Assembly (NCBI GenBank): GCA_900769695.1
Contig: CAAGHO010000028.1
Location: forward strand, 1-40,907
Direction: 5' to 3'
Source of the DNA: Bacilli bacterium
GTDB lineage: Bacteria; Bacillota_I; Bacilli_A; RF39; UBA660
Length of the DNA stretch: 40,907 bases
The notes beneath the pieces were generated by a model. That model searched no databases. It had not been told where the DNA came from and saw nothing but the letters and a program-made list of their open reading frames with translations. The position numbers were made by a program, and so were the translations under genes. Below, piece by piece: positions 1 through 7,390 of the stretch (positions are counted from its first letter, which is position 1; each line of letters opens with the position of its first letter).

Positions 1-1
1 A

Positions 2-988
2 GTAGCAGATGAAAATAAAATAGATGATGCTAAAATAAGATATATCTTATTAAAAGATGGAGAAGAAGCAAGTGCAGATAAATCAAAAATATTAACAGAT
101 AGAGTAATAGATTCTGGTACGATAAAAAAAGGACAAACTATTTCTTACACTCTAAGACTTTGGATAGATTCTCGTGCAGAAAATGAAGTAATGGGGAAAA
201 TCTTTAATGCACAACTTAGTTTAGTAGCAGAGCAAACAGCATCTTCCGTAGCAACTATGAATTTTAAGTTAGGTGATTATGTAAAAATGACACCAACTTC
301 AACTAATTATTCAGTAACAACTGCTATGACAGGATATGATTCAGATCAAACGATAAATCCAAGCGAACTAAATTTGTGGAGAATAGTAAATATTAATGTT
401 GACGGTACTATTGATTTAGTATCAAATGAGGTGTCTTCAGTTGATGTATATTTCAAAGGAAAAATAGGATATCAAAATTTAGTTTCTAGTTTAAATCAAA
501 TAGCATCTCAATATACAAATTCAAAATACACAGTAGCATCACGTCATATGGGATACAGTAACCAAACCGGAACAATAACAGATACATCTGTGTTAGATTC
601 AACAACTGAAATCTGGAAATCATCAACTTCAACTAATAGCAATGAAGAAGTTAGAGGTGCAGGTGATGTCGGCTATGAAAATGATTACAAGTTAGTAAAT
701 AATGCTTTGGGAACATTACAAGCAAGTAAAGCAGGAACAAATGATGCATCATATTATTGGTTATCATCACGTAAATATTTATATATTTCTTCTAGTTGTT
801 GGTATTTCAATGCTCGTCGTATTGATACTAAAGGAAATTTAGATAGTGATGTAAGCTTAGATAATTTTAATGGCGGTAGTTTTTATCAAGAAAGTTTTAA
901 TGCTGCTATACGTCCAATTGTAACCCTAAAAAAAGACGTAATCCCAACAGGATTAGGGACTGTTGATGATCCTTACGTTTTAGCTTAA
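2..988 (+). CDS. TasA/camelysin-like surface protein with C-terminal lectin-like domain, 5' truncated
   Basis: The reading frame is open from base 2 and enters the window mid-gene, so the N-terminus (expected signal anchor) is missing; 328 residues remain. The first ~80 residues match, almost residue for residue, positions ~115-195 of the protein at 18444 (shared stretches include KIRYILLKDGE, KILTDR, VMGKIFNAQLSLVAEQT), which marks it as a SipW/TasA-type anchored surface protein. After that the two diverge completely: this one has a domain ending in YYWLSSR ... WYFNARR ... NAAIRPIVTLK, a pattern typical of C-type-lectin-fold or DUF6273-like surface domains, followed by a short tail ending PYVLA. 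The ATG at 191 lies inside the conserved part and is not the start. A terminator hairpin follows. The ligand and role are unknown; an exported, cell-surface location is inferred from the paralogue. Confidence 0.75.
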   Translation, partial: VADENKIDDAKIRYILLKDGEEASADKSKILTDRVIDSGTIKKGQTISYTLRLWIDSRAENEVMGKIFNAQLSLVAEQTASSVATMNFKLGDYVKMTPTSTNYSVTTAMTGYDSDQTINPSELNLWRIVNINVDGTIDLVSNEVSSVDVYFKGKIGYQNLVSSLNQIASQYTNSKYTVASRHMGYSNQTGTITDTSVLDSTTEIWKSSTSTNSNEEVRGAGDVGYENDYKLVNNALGTLQASKAGTNDASYYWLSSRKYLYISSSCWYFNARRIDTKGNLDSDVSLDNFNGGSFYQESFNAAIRPIVTLKKDVIPTGLGTVDDPYVLA

Positions 989-993
989 TTATA

Positions 994-1728
994 TTATTTA
1001 AAGAATATCATAAAAATAAATCCAATTAGGAAGAATAGATATGATATTCTTTTTTTCTTGTATTCAAAAGAATTTTTTAATAGTTCAAACAATGATATAT
1101 ATATCATAATACCTGTAGTTAGAGAAAGGACTATTCCAATAAAATAATTATTAATATATTTAAATAAAAATAAATAAGTTAAAATAGCTCCTAATACTTC
1201 TGAAAATCCAGATATAGCTGTATAAAGAACAGCTTTCTTTCTACTATTTGTAGAGTAATATATAGGTATAGATATAGATAAACCTTCAGGAATATTATGA
1301 AACATTATCGATAGGGCAAGAGTAAGTCCTAACGAGATATTAGTTGTAGTTGTACTAAATGTTAAAATACCTTCAGGAATATTATGAATCATTAACGCGA
1401 GCATATTAATAATCCCTATTTTATAAAGTTTGTTATCTATTTTTTTAAATATCTTATCTATGAAACTCGTAAGTAACACTCCAATAAGAAAAAATAAAAT
1501 CATTAAAATAATTACTTTATTAGTATTTAAATTTTCTTTTAGTAAATCATAACTTTCAGGTATTAAAGAATTAATTGATACAGAAAACATTATACCTGAT
1601 GCAAAAGCAAGAGCCATACAAATAATTTTATCTGTATCTTTAAATTTTATATAAATGGGGATTATTCCTAACATCGTGGAAAGCCCCGCTACTGTTGTTA
1701 CTATAAATGCAAATATTATACTATTCAT
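994..1728 (-). CDS. ZIP-family divalent metal transporter (zinc/iron permease)
   Basis: 244-residue integral membrane protein with about eight hydrophobic segments. It carries the ZIP signature twice: HNIPEG at residues 115-120 and again at 144-149, in the positions of TM4 and TM5, where the His, Asn and Glu side chains form the binuclear metal site in the family. Length and layout fit the ZupT/GufA-like bacterial branch, which imports Zn2+ and other divalent cations across the cytoplasmic membrane. A short hydrophilic, Lys/Asp-rich stretch (~residues 91-103) corresponds to the variable TM3-TM4 loop and has no His-rich cluster. It is divergent from queH, with starts about 75 bp apart. No clear Shine-Dalgarno precedes this ATG, so leaderless or weak initiation is possible. 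Metal specificity cannot be read from the sequence. Confidence 0.88.
   Translation of the reverse strand: MNSIIFAFIVTTVAGLSTMLGIIPIYIKFKDTDKIICMALAFASGIMFSVSINSLIPESYDLLKENLNTNKVIILMILFFLIGVLLTSFIDKIFKKIDNKLYKIGIINMLALMIHNIPEGILTFSTTTTNISLGLTLALSIMFHNIPEGLSISIPIYYSTNSRKKAVLYTAISGFSEVLGAILTYLFLFKYINNYFIGIVLSLTTGIMIYISLFELLKNSFEYKKKRISYLFFLIGFIFMIFFK
1001..1056 (+). terminator. Rho-independent terminator of the surface-protein gene
   Basis: Perfect 11-bp inverted repeat AAGAATATCAT (1001-1011) / ATGATATTCTT (1041-1051), followed by a T run. It lies inside the 3' end of the convergent ZIP gene, so the two transcription units overlap here. The loop is long (29 nt). Confidence 0.6.
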
Positions 1729-1802
1729 AATAAAGTTATATGATTATAATTGAAAAATTATTAAAAATATGTTATTTTAAGAAACAGAAAGAGGAATCAT
1801 GT

Positions 1803-2399
1803 ATGAATTATAATCTTATGATGGAAGAAGAAATTAAAAAACTAGATGGAAATGTTAAAACTTTACTGTTACACGCTTGTTGTGCACCATGTTCTTCTGC
1901 GGTAATAGAAAATTTATCAAATTATTTTAAAATTACAATTCTATATTATAATCCAAATATAACAGATGAGATTGAATATCAAAAAAGACTTGATGAAATT
2001 CACTCATTTATATCAAAGTTTAAAACTAAATATAAAGTAGATATTATAGATGGAAGATATGATACAAGTGAATTTTTTAAGATGAGTGAAGGTTTAGAAA
2101 AAGAAGCAGAAAGGGGAAGTCGTTGTTATAAATGTTATAACCTAAGGATGGAAGAAACTGCTAAAATTGCTGAAGAATTAGGTTTTGACTATTTTACAAC
2201 TACACTTTCTTTAAGTCCGTATAAAAATAGTAATTGGATCAATGAAATTGGTTCTATTTTAGATAAAAAATACGAATCTAAATATCTATATTCTGATTTT
2301 AAGAAGAAAAATGGTTATAAAAGAAGCATAGAATTATCTAGTAAGTATAATTTATATAGACAGAATTATTGTGGGTGTATTTATTCTAAAAGAGATTAA
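1803..2399 (+). CDS. queH: Epoxyqueuosine reductase QueH (DUF208 family)
   Basis: 198 residues from the ATG at 1803, chosen because AGAGGA at 1790-1795 lies 7 nt upstream; an in-frame ATG at 1740 has no ribosome site. The protein has the QueH cysteine pattern: HACCAPC (Cys26, Cys27, Cys30), CYKC (Cys108, Cys111) and a C-terminal YCGC (Cys190, Cys192). In characterised QueH these cysteines bind a 4Fe-4S cluster and an adjacent metal. The enzyme performs the last step of queuosine synthesis, reducing epoxyqueuosine to queuosine at tRNA position 34, and is the non-orthologous replacement of QueG. No other queuosine gene is in the window. Full length for the family. Confidence 0.92.
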   Translation: MNYNLMMEEEIKKLDGNVKTLLLHACCAPCSSAVIENLSNYFKITILYYNPNITDEIEYQKRLDEIHSFISKFKTKYKVDIIDGRYDTSEFFKMSEGLEKEAERGSRCYKCYNLRMEETAKIAEELGFDYFTTTLSLSPYKNSNWINEIGSILDKKYESKYLYSDFKKKNGYKRSIELSSKYNLYRQNYCGCIYSKRD

Positions 2400-2420
2400 T
2401 TATGGGTAGGGGATAAGGTA

Positions 2421-3590
2421 ATGGAAATTTTTACAAAAGATACCAGTTTTATAAAAAAAAATATTGAGTATTTAAAAAATCAAATATATCATGGACAGAA
2501 TTTATCATCTAAATCTAGTTTGATGTATTCGTTTGAAGTATTAAGTCAATTAGCAGCAATTTTAGATGTTAATGTAGAATCATTAAAAAAGGTAAATAAG
2601 AATAAAGGTATAATAAACAAAGTTTTTGAAAAAGAAAGCAAGCTTGAAAATAAAAAACTTGAAAATTTTATTAAGAATAAGAAACAACATTTAGAAATTA
2701 CATCGACTATTTTTAGCGAAGATAAGGATATTCTAATTCCAGAACCAAAAAAAATTTATGAGTCAAGGTTTTTAGATGATGAAGAAATATATGAAATAAT
2801 AAGTGACTTTTTCTTAAGTACAGATAATTTAGATGCATTTGCAATTTTTAAGAGATTGGTTGAGTCAAAAAAAATGTATTTAGTTAATTTGGATGGTTTT
2901 GAATATAATGGTATTACATTTTTTAACACTTATATGAATGATGCTAGAATAATTATAAATGAATCTAATATTGATAATACAATTGATTTAATGACAGCCT
3001 TAGTTCATGAAATAGGTCATGTTATGGATTTTGAATATCTAGGAAGAGATTCTACATATTATTGTAATAAATCAATTTTTACTGAGGTACTTTCACATCT
3101 TTATGAAAAAGAGTTTATGGATTATTTAATAGAAAATAATATTTATAAAAGAAAAACTACAAATAGATTTATGGATTATTATGAAACTATGCGTGAAAAT
3201 ATTATTGAAATTGCTTTAGAATGTAATATTCCAGATAATTTATTAAAAAAAGAAAAATATAGAGGATTAGAAAAAGGAAAATTATATGATAAAATTTTTG
3301 AACAATCAGAATTACCAGTTCAAGAAGAAGAGTTCCCTGTTCCTAGTACAATTTCTTTAATAGATAGTTTAGAATATGGATATGGCATAGTTTTAGCAAC
3401 CTATTTTTCAGGTCTTAAAAAAACTGATAGAAAAATGTATCAAAGTGAAATTGCAAGATTTATGGGATTGAGAATAGATTATTTTCCAGATAACTTTTTA
3501 CATGAATTAGGAACAACAAGAGATTTTTTAGAAAAAACTTTAGATGAAGAAATTATATCAGCTCCTTGTAAAATAATGATTAAAAAATAG
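2421..3590 (+). CDS. Putative zinc metallopeptidase, M3-like gluzincin
   Basis: 389 residues. It contains HEIGH (His196, Glu197, His200) within ALVHEIGHVMDFEY, a gluzincin zinc site with general-base Glu. A second acidic motif TEVLSHLYE begins at residue 221 and Glu222 is well placed as third zinc ligand, as in the M3 oligoendopeptidase family. No signal peptide or membrane segment is visible, so it is probably cytoplasmic. It is shorter than PepF (~600 aa), so either a compact M3 relative or a distinct family with convergent layout; its first ~110 residues are charged, helical and unrecognised. AGGGG at 2408-2412, 8 nt upstream, supports the ATG. It follows queH closely and could share its transcript. 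Substrate unknown. Confidence 0.6.
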   Translation: MEIFTKDTSFIKKNIEYLKNQIYHGQNLSSKSSLMYSFEVLSQLAAILDVNVESLKKVNKNKGIINKVFEKESKLENKKLENFIKNKKQHLEITSTIFSEDKDILIPEPKKIYESRFLDDEEIYEIISDFFLSTDNLDAFAIFKRLVESKKMYLVNLDGFEYNGITFFNTYMNDARIIINESNIDNTIDLMTALVHEIGHVMDFEYLGRDSTYYCNKSIFTEVLSHLYEKEFMDYLIENNIYKRKTTNRFMDYYETMRENIIEIALECNIPDNLLKKEKYRGLEKGKLYDKIFEQSELPVQEEEFPVPSTISLIDSLEYGYGIVLATYFSGLKKTDRKMYQSEIARFMGLRIDYFPDNFLHELGTTRDFLEKTLDEEIISAPCKIMIKK

Positions 3591-3597
3591 AAATATG

Positions 3598-3626
3598 TTG
3601 TTAAATTTAAGTTTTTGGTTTATAAT
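3598..3626 (+). promoter_or_regulatory. Sigma-A type promoter of the T-box/hisS operon
   Basis: TTGTTA (3598-3603), 17-nt spacer, perfect TATAAT (3621-3626). It is placed just upstream of the T-box leader, giving an expected transcript start near 3633. Confidence 0.75.
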
Positions 3627-3632
3627 TAGTAT

Positions 3633-3841
3633 ATCTTCATGTAAGAGGAGTAAATTGTTTTAACTTTTTAGAGATAATGTGGTTGGTGAAAACATTAATT
3701 TTAAAATAATTGAAGACACTTATTGTAAAGTGAAGCGGATGACTTCGTTAAAGGTTTTAATAAGAATAAATTAAGGTGGCACCACGAAGAGATTCGTCCT
3801 TATGCGGTGTGACCTTTTTTGTTTGTAAGGGAGGAATAAAA
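3633..3841 (+). promoter_or_regulatory. T-box riboswitch leader controlling hisS-aspS
   Basis: A complete T-box leader. Visible parts: AGAGA (3670-3674), the Stem I distal region GGTTGGTGAA (3681-3690) closed by complementary TAATGT/ACATTA arms, a presumed specifier region GAAGACAC (3712-3719), the conserved T-box AAGGTGGCACCACG (3773-3786), and a terminator whose stem pairs AAGGT...CACC with GGTG...ACCTT before a T run (~3773-3820). Uncharged tRNA binding normally favours an antiterminator and lets transcription enter the synthetase genes. The presumed specifier region contains overlapping GAC (Asp, 3715-3717) and CAC (His, 3717-3719). The T-box TGGC is complementary to an acceptor end GCCA, that is discriminator G73 as in tRNA-Asp; bacterial tRNA-His normally has C73. 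Confidence 0.92.
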
Positions 3842-5230
3842 ATGATAACAAAACCAAAGGGATGTAAAGATATTTATGGAGTTGATGCTAAAACATGGAA
3901 ATATGTAGAGCAAGTAATAGATTCTGTAATGGAAAAATATAATTATGGATATATTCGTACACCTATTTTTGAATCTAGTGAATTATATCATAGAGGTGTA
4001 GGTGAAACTTCTGACATCGTAACTAAAGAGACATATGATTTTACTGATCGTGGTGAAAGAAAGATGACTTTAAGACCAGAAGGAACTGCTGGAGTTGTGA
4101 GAAGTTATATTGAAAATAAGATGTATGGAGATATGAATCCTGTTAAACTTTATTATAATGGAACAATGTATCGATATGAACGCCCTCAAGCTGGACGAGA
4201 AAGAGAACTTACTCAGTTTGGAGCAGAAGCAATTGGTTCTGATGATCCAATGATGGATGCAGAAATAATTTCACTTGCTTATAACATTTATAAATTGCTA
4301 GGATTAAAAGATATTACAGTACACATTAATTCACTAGGAGATACTGAATCTCGCAATAACTATCGTGATGCTTTAGTAAGATACTTTTCACCATATATTA
4401 ATGATTTTTGTGATGACTGCAAGATGCGTATTGCTAAAAATCCGTTAAGAATTCTTGATTGTAAAGTTGATAGTGAAAATGAAATATTTAAGAAAGCTCC
4501 AACTACTATCGATTATTTAAATGAAGAAAGTAAGAATCGTTTTGAAAAAGTTAAAGAATACTTAGACCTACTTCAAATTCCATATGTAGTTGATCCTAAA
4601 ATTGTTAGAGGACTTGACTATTATAATCATACTGTTTTTGAAGCAGTTATTGATGTAGAAGAACTTGGTGGTCAAAATGTAATAGGAGCAGGTGGAAGAT
4701 ATAATGGTTTATGTGAACAATTAGGTGGACCTTCAACTCCTGGTATTGGTTTTGCATCAGGACTTGATAGAATTTTAGTAGCAATGAAGTATCAAAATGT
4801 AAAAGTTAATACTAAAGAAGGACTTGATTTATTTTTAATGTATGTAAATGATGAAGAAAAAAATTATGCAGCATACCTTGCTCAAGAATTACGTCTTAAT
4901 GGATTTAACGTTGATACTGAATATACTTCACGTAGCTTGAAAGCTCAATTTAAACAAGCTGATCGTCTAAAATCTAAATTTACAGCAGTTTTGAATAGTG
5001 ATGATTTAGATAATAATGAAATTAAAATTAAAAATAATGAAACCAAAGAAGAAGAAATAATATCAATTGATGCATTAGTTTTCTATTTAGATGAAAAATT
5101 AACTACAGACGAAGATCTTTATAATTATGATTTTACATCAGATGATGACGAATGTTGCTGTCATGATGAAGAATGTTCTTGTGGTGATGAATGTTCTTGT
5201 GATGATTGCAACTGTGATTATGAGGACTAA
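3842..5230 (+). CDS. hisS: Histidyl-tRNA synthetase with Cys-rich C-terminal tail
   Basis: Class II synthetase that charges tRNA-His in the cytoplasm. The start is the ATG at 3842 after GGGAGG; an upstream in-frame extension would run through the T-box terminator and is not real. The 462 residues include LRPEGTAGVVR (78-88), motif 2 around MYRYERPQAGR (109-119), the HisRS-specific RGLDYYNHTVFE, motif 3 GIGFASGLDRIL, and a C-terminal anticodon-binding domain (~residues 325-415). The last 29 residues are unusual: nine Cys, one His and otherwise mostly Asp/Glu, in repeated E-C-S-C and D-C-N-C pairs. Typical HisRS is ~420-430 residues and ends near the anticodon domain. The tail could bind metal or Fe-S; that is inference. 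First gene of the T-box operon, 3 nt before the next gene. Confidence 0.96.
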   Translation: MITKPKGCKDIYGVDAKTWKYVEQVIDSVMEKYNYGYIRTPIFESSELYHRGVGETSDIVTKETYDFTDRGERKMTLRPEGTAGVVRSYIENKMYGDMNPVKLYYNGTMYRYERPQAGRERELTQFGAEAIGSDDPMMDAEIISLAYNIYKLLGLKDITVHINSLGDTESRNNYRDALVRYFSPYINDFCDDCKMRIAKNPLRILDCKVDSENEIFKKAPTTIDYLNEESKNRFEKVKEYLDLLQIPYVVDPKIVRGLDYYNHTVFEAVIDVEELGGQNVIGAGGRYNGLCEQLGGPSTPGIGFASGLDRILVAMKYQNVKVNTKEGLDLFLMYVNDEEKNYAAYLAQELRLNGFNVDTEYTSRSLKAQFKQADRLKSKFTAVLNSDDLDNNEIKIKNNETKEEEIISIDALVFYLDEKLTTDEDLYNYDFTSDDDECCCHDEECSCGDECSCDDCNCDYED

Positions 5231-5233
5231 GTA

Positions 5234-5641
5234 ATGAAGTTTACGAAAGAAGAGGTAGAACTTGCTGAAAATATAGTTAATGGTTTTACTCACTCATTTC
5301 TAAATATTGAAGATATAACAGAAAATTTTAAAGATTTAGGATTTTTAGTAAACAGAAATAAAATGATAGGTTATACTTCACATATGGAGTATGACGAAAA
5401 AGAAGGTAGAGGAAATATCTCTTATAGCGTTGAAGAAAATTCAAGGCGTCAACAAGAAATTCTACTTCTTAATTTTTCTTACTTCATTACAAGAAGTGAT
5501 AAAAACATTAAAATATATTACAAAGATATTCCTAGAAAAAATGCCATGAAAAGATTTTCAAGTTTACTTGTAAATACTTCAGCAGATAAAGAATTTGGTA
5601 TTTATGAAGAAGATTTAAAACAAGGAGGTATAAGAAAATAA
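5234..5641 (+). CDS. Hypothetical protein between hisS and aspS
   Basis: 135 residues, unrecognised. It sits 3 nt after the hisS stop, and its own stop overlaps the aspS ATG by one base (TAATG), so translational coupling inside the T-box operon is likely. It is soluble and highly charged with no membrane segment. The N-terminal half is acidic and helical; the middle has alternating hydrophobic residues (SYSVEE, then ILLLNFSYFITR, then IKIYYKDI), suggesting a small alpha/beta fold. The C-terminus ends KQGGIRK; its codons supply the AAGGAGG Shine-Dalgarno for aspS. Context suggests a link to tRNA charging, but no domain supports a specific role. Confidence 0.75.
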   Translation: MKFTKEEVELAENIVNGFTHSFLNIEDITENFKDLGFLVNRNKMIGYTSHMEYDEKEGRGNISYSVEENSRRQQEILLLNFSYFITRSDKNIKIYYKDIPRKNAMKRFSSLLVNTSADKEFGIYEEDLKQGGIRK

Positions 5642-7386
5642 TGAAAAAAATTTATAATACAGATTTAAGTATAAATGATATTGAAAAAGAAGTTACTTTA
5701 TATGGATGGGTCCAAAAGAAGCGTGATTTAGGAGGAGTTTTATTTATTGACCTAAGAGATCGTAGTGGTCTTATTCAATTAGTTATTAATGATGATAATG
5801 AATTTTTTGATACTGCAACAACTCTAAAAAATGAAAGTGTAATTAAGGTTATCGGTTTAGTACGTGAAAGAGAAAATAAAAATGATAATTTAAAAACAGG
5901 GGCAATTGAAGTTGTAATATCTAGTTTAGAAGTATTAAATCAAAGTATTGATCTTCCTTTTGAAATAGTTGATGATACAACAGCACTTGAAGATACAAAA
6001 CTAAAATATCGTTATTTAGATTTAAGAAGAAATCCAGTTAAAAATAGATTAATCGCAAGACATAAAATTGTTACTTCTATTAGAGAATACTTGAATAATT
6101 TAAATTTTATAGAAATAGAAACACCTATTTTATGTAAATCAACTCCAGAAGGAGCAAGAGACTATCTAGTACCTAGTAGAGTAAATAAGAATAAATTTTA
6201 TGCTTTACCACAATCTCCTCAAATATTAAAACAATTACTTATGGTAGGTGGAATGGAACGTTACTACCAAGTAGCTCGTTGTTTTAGAGATGAGGACTTA
6301 CGTGCTGACCGTCAACCAGAATTTACTCAAATCGATATGGAAATGAGTTTTATAGATGAAGAAGACATTGAAACGATTGTTGAAGGCTTAATGAAAAAAG
6401 TTTTCAAAGAAATTAAAGGAATAGATATAGAAACACCTTTCCTTAGAATGAAATATGATGAGGCAATGGCTCGCTTTGGTTCAGATAAACCAGATATGAG
6501 GTTTGGAATGGAACTTCATGATGTAACTAAATTATTTGAAAAAAGTGAATTTAAAGTGTTTAGTAGTGCAATAGAAAATAATGGTATTATTTCAAGTATC
6601 AAAGTAGAAAATGAAGCTAGTAATTTTTCACGTAAGAAAATTGATGAATTAACTGAATTTGTTAAACAATACAAAGCTAAGGGACTTGCTTTTATAAAAC
6701 TAGAAAATAATGAATTTACGGGTGGTATTAGTAAATTTTTAACTGAAGAGGAAAAAGCTAGTTTGAAAACAGAATTAGATCTTCATGATAATGATTTAGT
6801 ATTCTTTGCATCAGATAAAAAAGAAATTGTTTATGCCTCTTTAGGTTCCCTTAGATGTTTACTTGGAAAAGAATTAGGTTTAATTAAAGAAGATGATTAT
6901 AAGTTTTTATGGGTAATAGATTTTCCAGTGTTTGAGTGGAGTGATGAAGAAAACCGTTTTATGGCATGTCATCATCCATTTACAATGCCTAAAGATGAAG
7001 ATGTCGATAAATTATTAACTGATAAAGCAAATTGTCATGCTAAAGCATATGATATCGTACTTAATGGATATGAAGTAGGTGGAGGAAGTATTAGAATTCA
7101 TAAAGAAGAAATTCAAGAAAAAATGTTTGAAGCTTTAGGATTTACAAAAGAAGAAGCTTATGATAAATTTGGATTCTTAATTGATGCTTTTAAATATGGA
7201 ACACCACCACATGGAGGACTTGCTATTGGACTTGAACGTTTAGTTATGATTTTAACAGGAACAACTAATATTCGTGATGTTATAGCATTTCCAAAAACTA
7301 CATCTGCATCTGATTTAATGATGAGTTGTCCATCATTTGTTTCAGAAAAACAATTAGAAGAATTATATATAGATACAAAGGAGTAA
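5641..7386 (+). CDS. aspS: Aspartyl-tRNA synthetase, bacterial type
   Basis: 581 residues, the usual length of bacterial AspRS. Order of domains: N-terminal OB-fold anticodon domain (VTLYGWVQKKRDLGGVLFIDLRDR, cut here to its first part YGWVQKKRDLGG, residues ~20-31), catalytic core with motif 2 CFRDEDLRADRQPEFTQIDM, a bacterial GAD insertion (~residues 280-400), and motif 3 GLAIGLERLVMIL near the C-terminus. It charges tRNA-Asp; whether it also charges tRNA-Asn cannot be decided from this window. It is in the T-box operon and translationally coupled to the preceding orphan gene; proS starts 4 nt downstream. Confidence 0.96.
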   Translation: MKKIYNTDLSINDIEKEVTLYGWVQKKRDLGGVLFIDLRDRSGLIQLVINDDNEFFDTATTLKNESVIKVIGLVRERENKNDNLKTGAIEVVISSLEVLNQSIDLPFEIVDDTTALEDTKLKYRYLDLRRNPVKNRLIARHKIVTSIREYLNNLNFIEIETPILCKSTPEGARDYLVPSRVNKNKFYALPQSPQILKQLLMVGGMERYYQVARCFRDEDLRADRQPEFTQIDMEMSFIDEEDIETIVEGLMKKVFKEIKGIDIETPFLRMKYDEAMARFGSDKPDMRFGMELHDVTKLFEKSEFKVFSSAIENNGIISSIKVENEASNFSRKKIDELTEFVKQYKAKGLAFIKLENNEFTGGISKFLTEEEKASLKTELDLHDNDLVFFASDKKEIVYASLGSLRCLLGKELGLIKEDDYKFLWVIDFPVFEWSDEENRFMACHHPFTMPKDEDVDKLLTDKANCHAKAYDIVLNGYEVGGGSIRIHKEEIQEKMFEALGFTKEEAYDKFGFLIDAFKYGTPPHGGLAIGLERLVMILTGTTNIRDVIAFPKTTSASDLMMSCPSFVSEKQLEELYIDTKE

Positions 7387-7390
7387 TTAT

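Noticed and set aside
3776..3841. N-terminal extension of HisRS starting at 3776
   Set aside because: It would translate the T-box terminator hairpin; the ATG at 3842 has a proper Shine-Dalgarno and matches the normal HisRS N-terminus.
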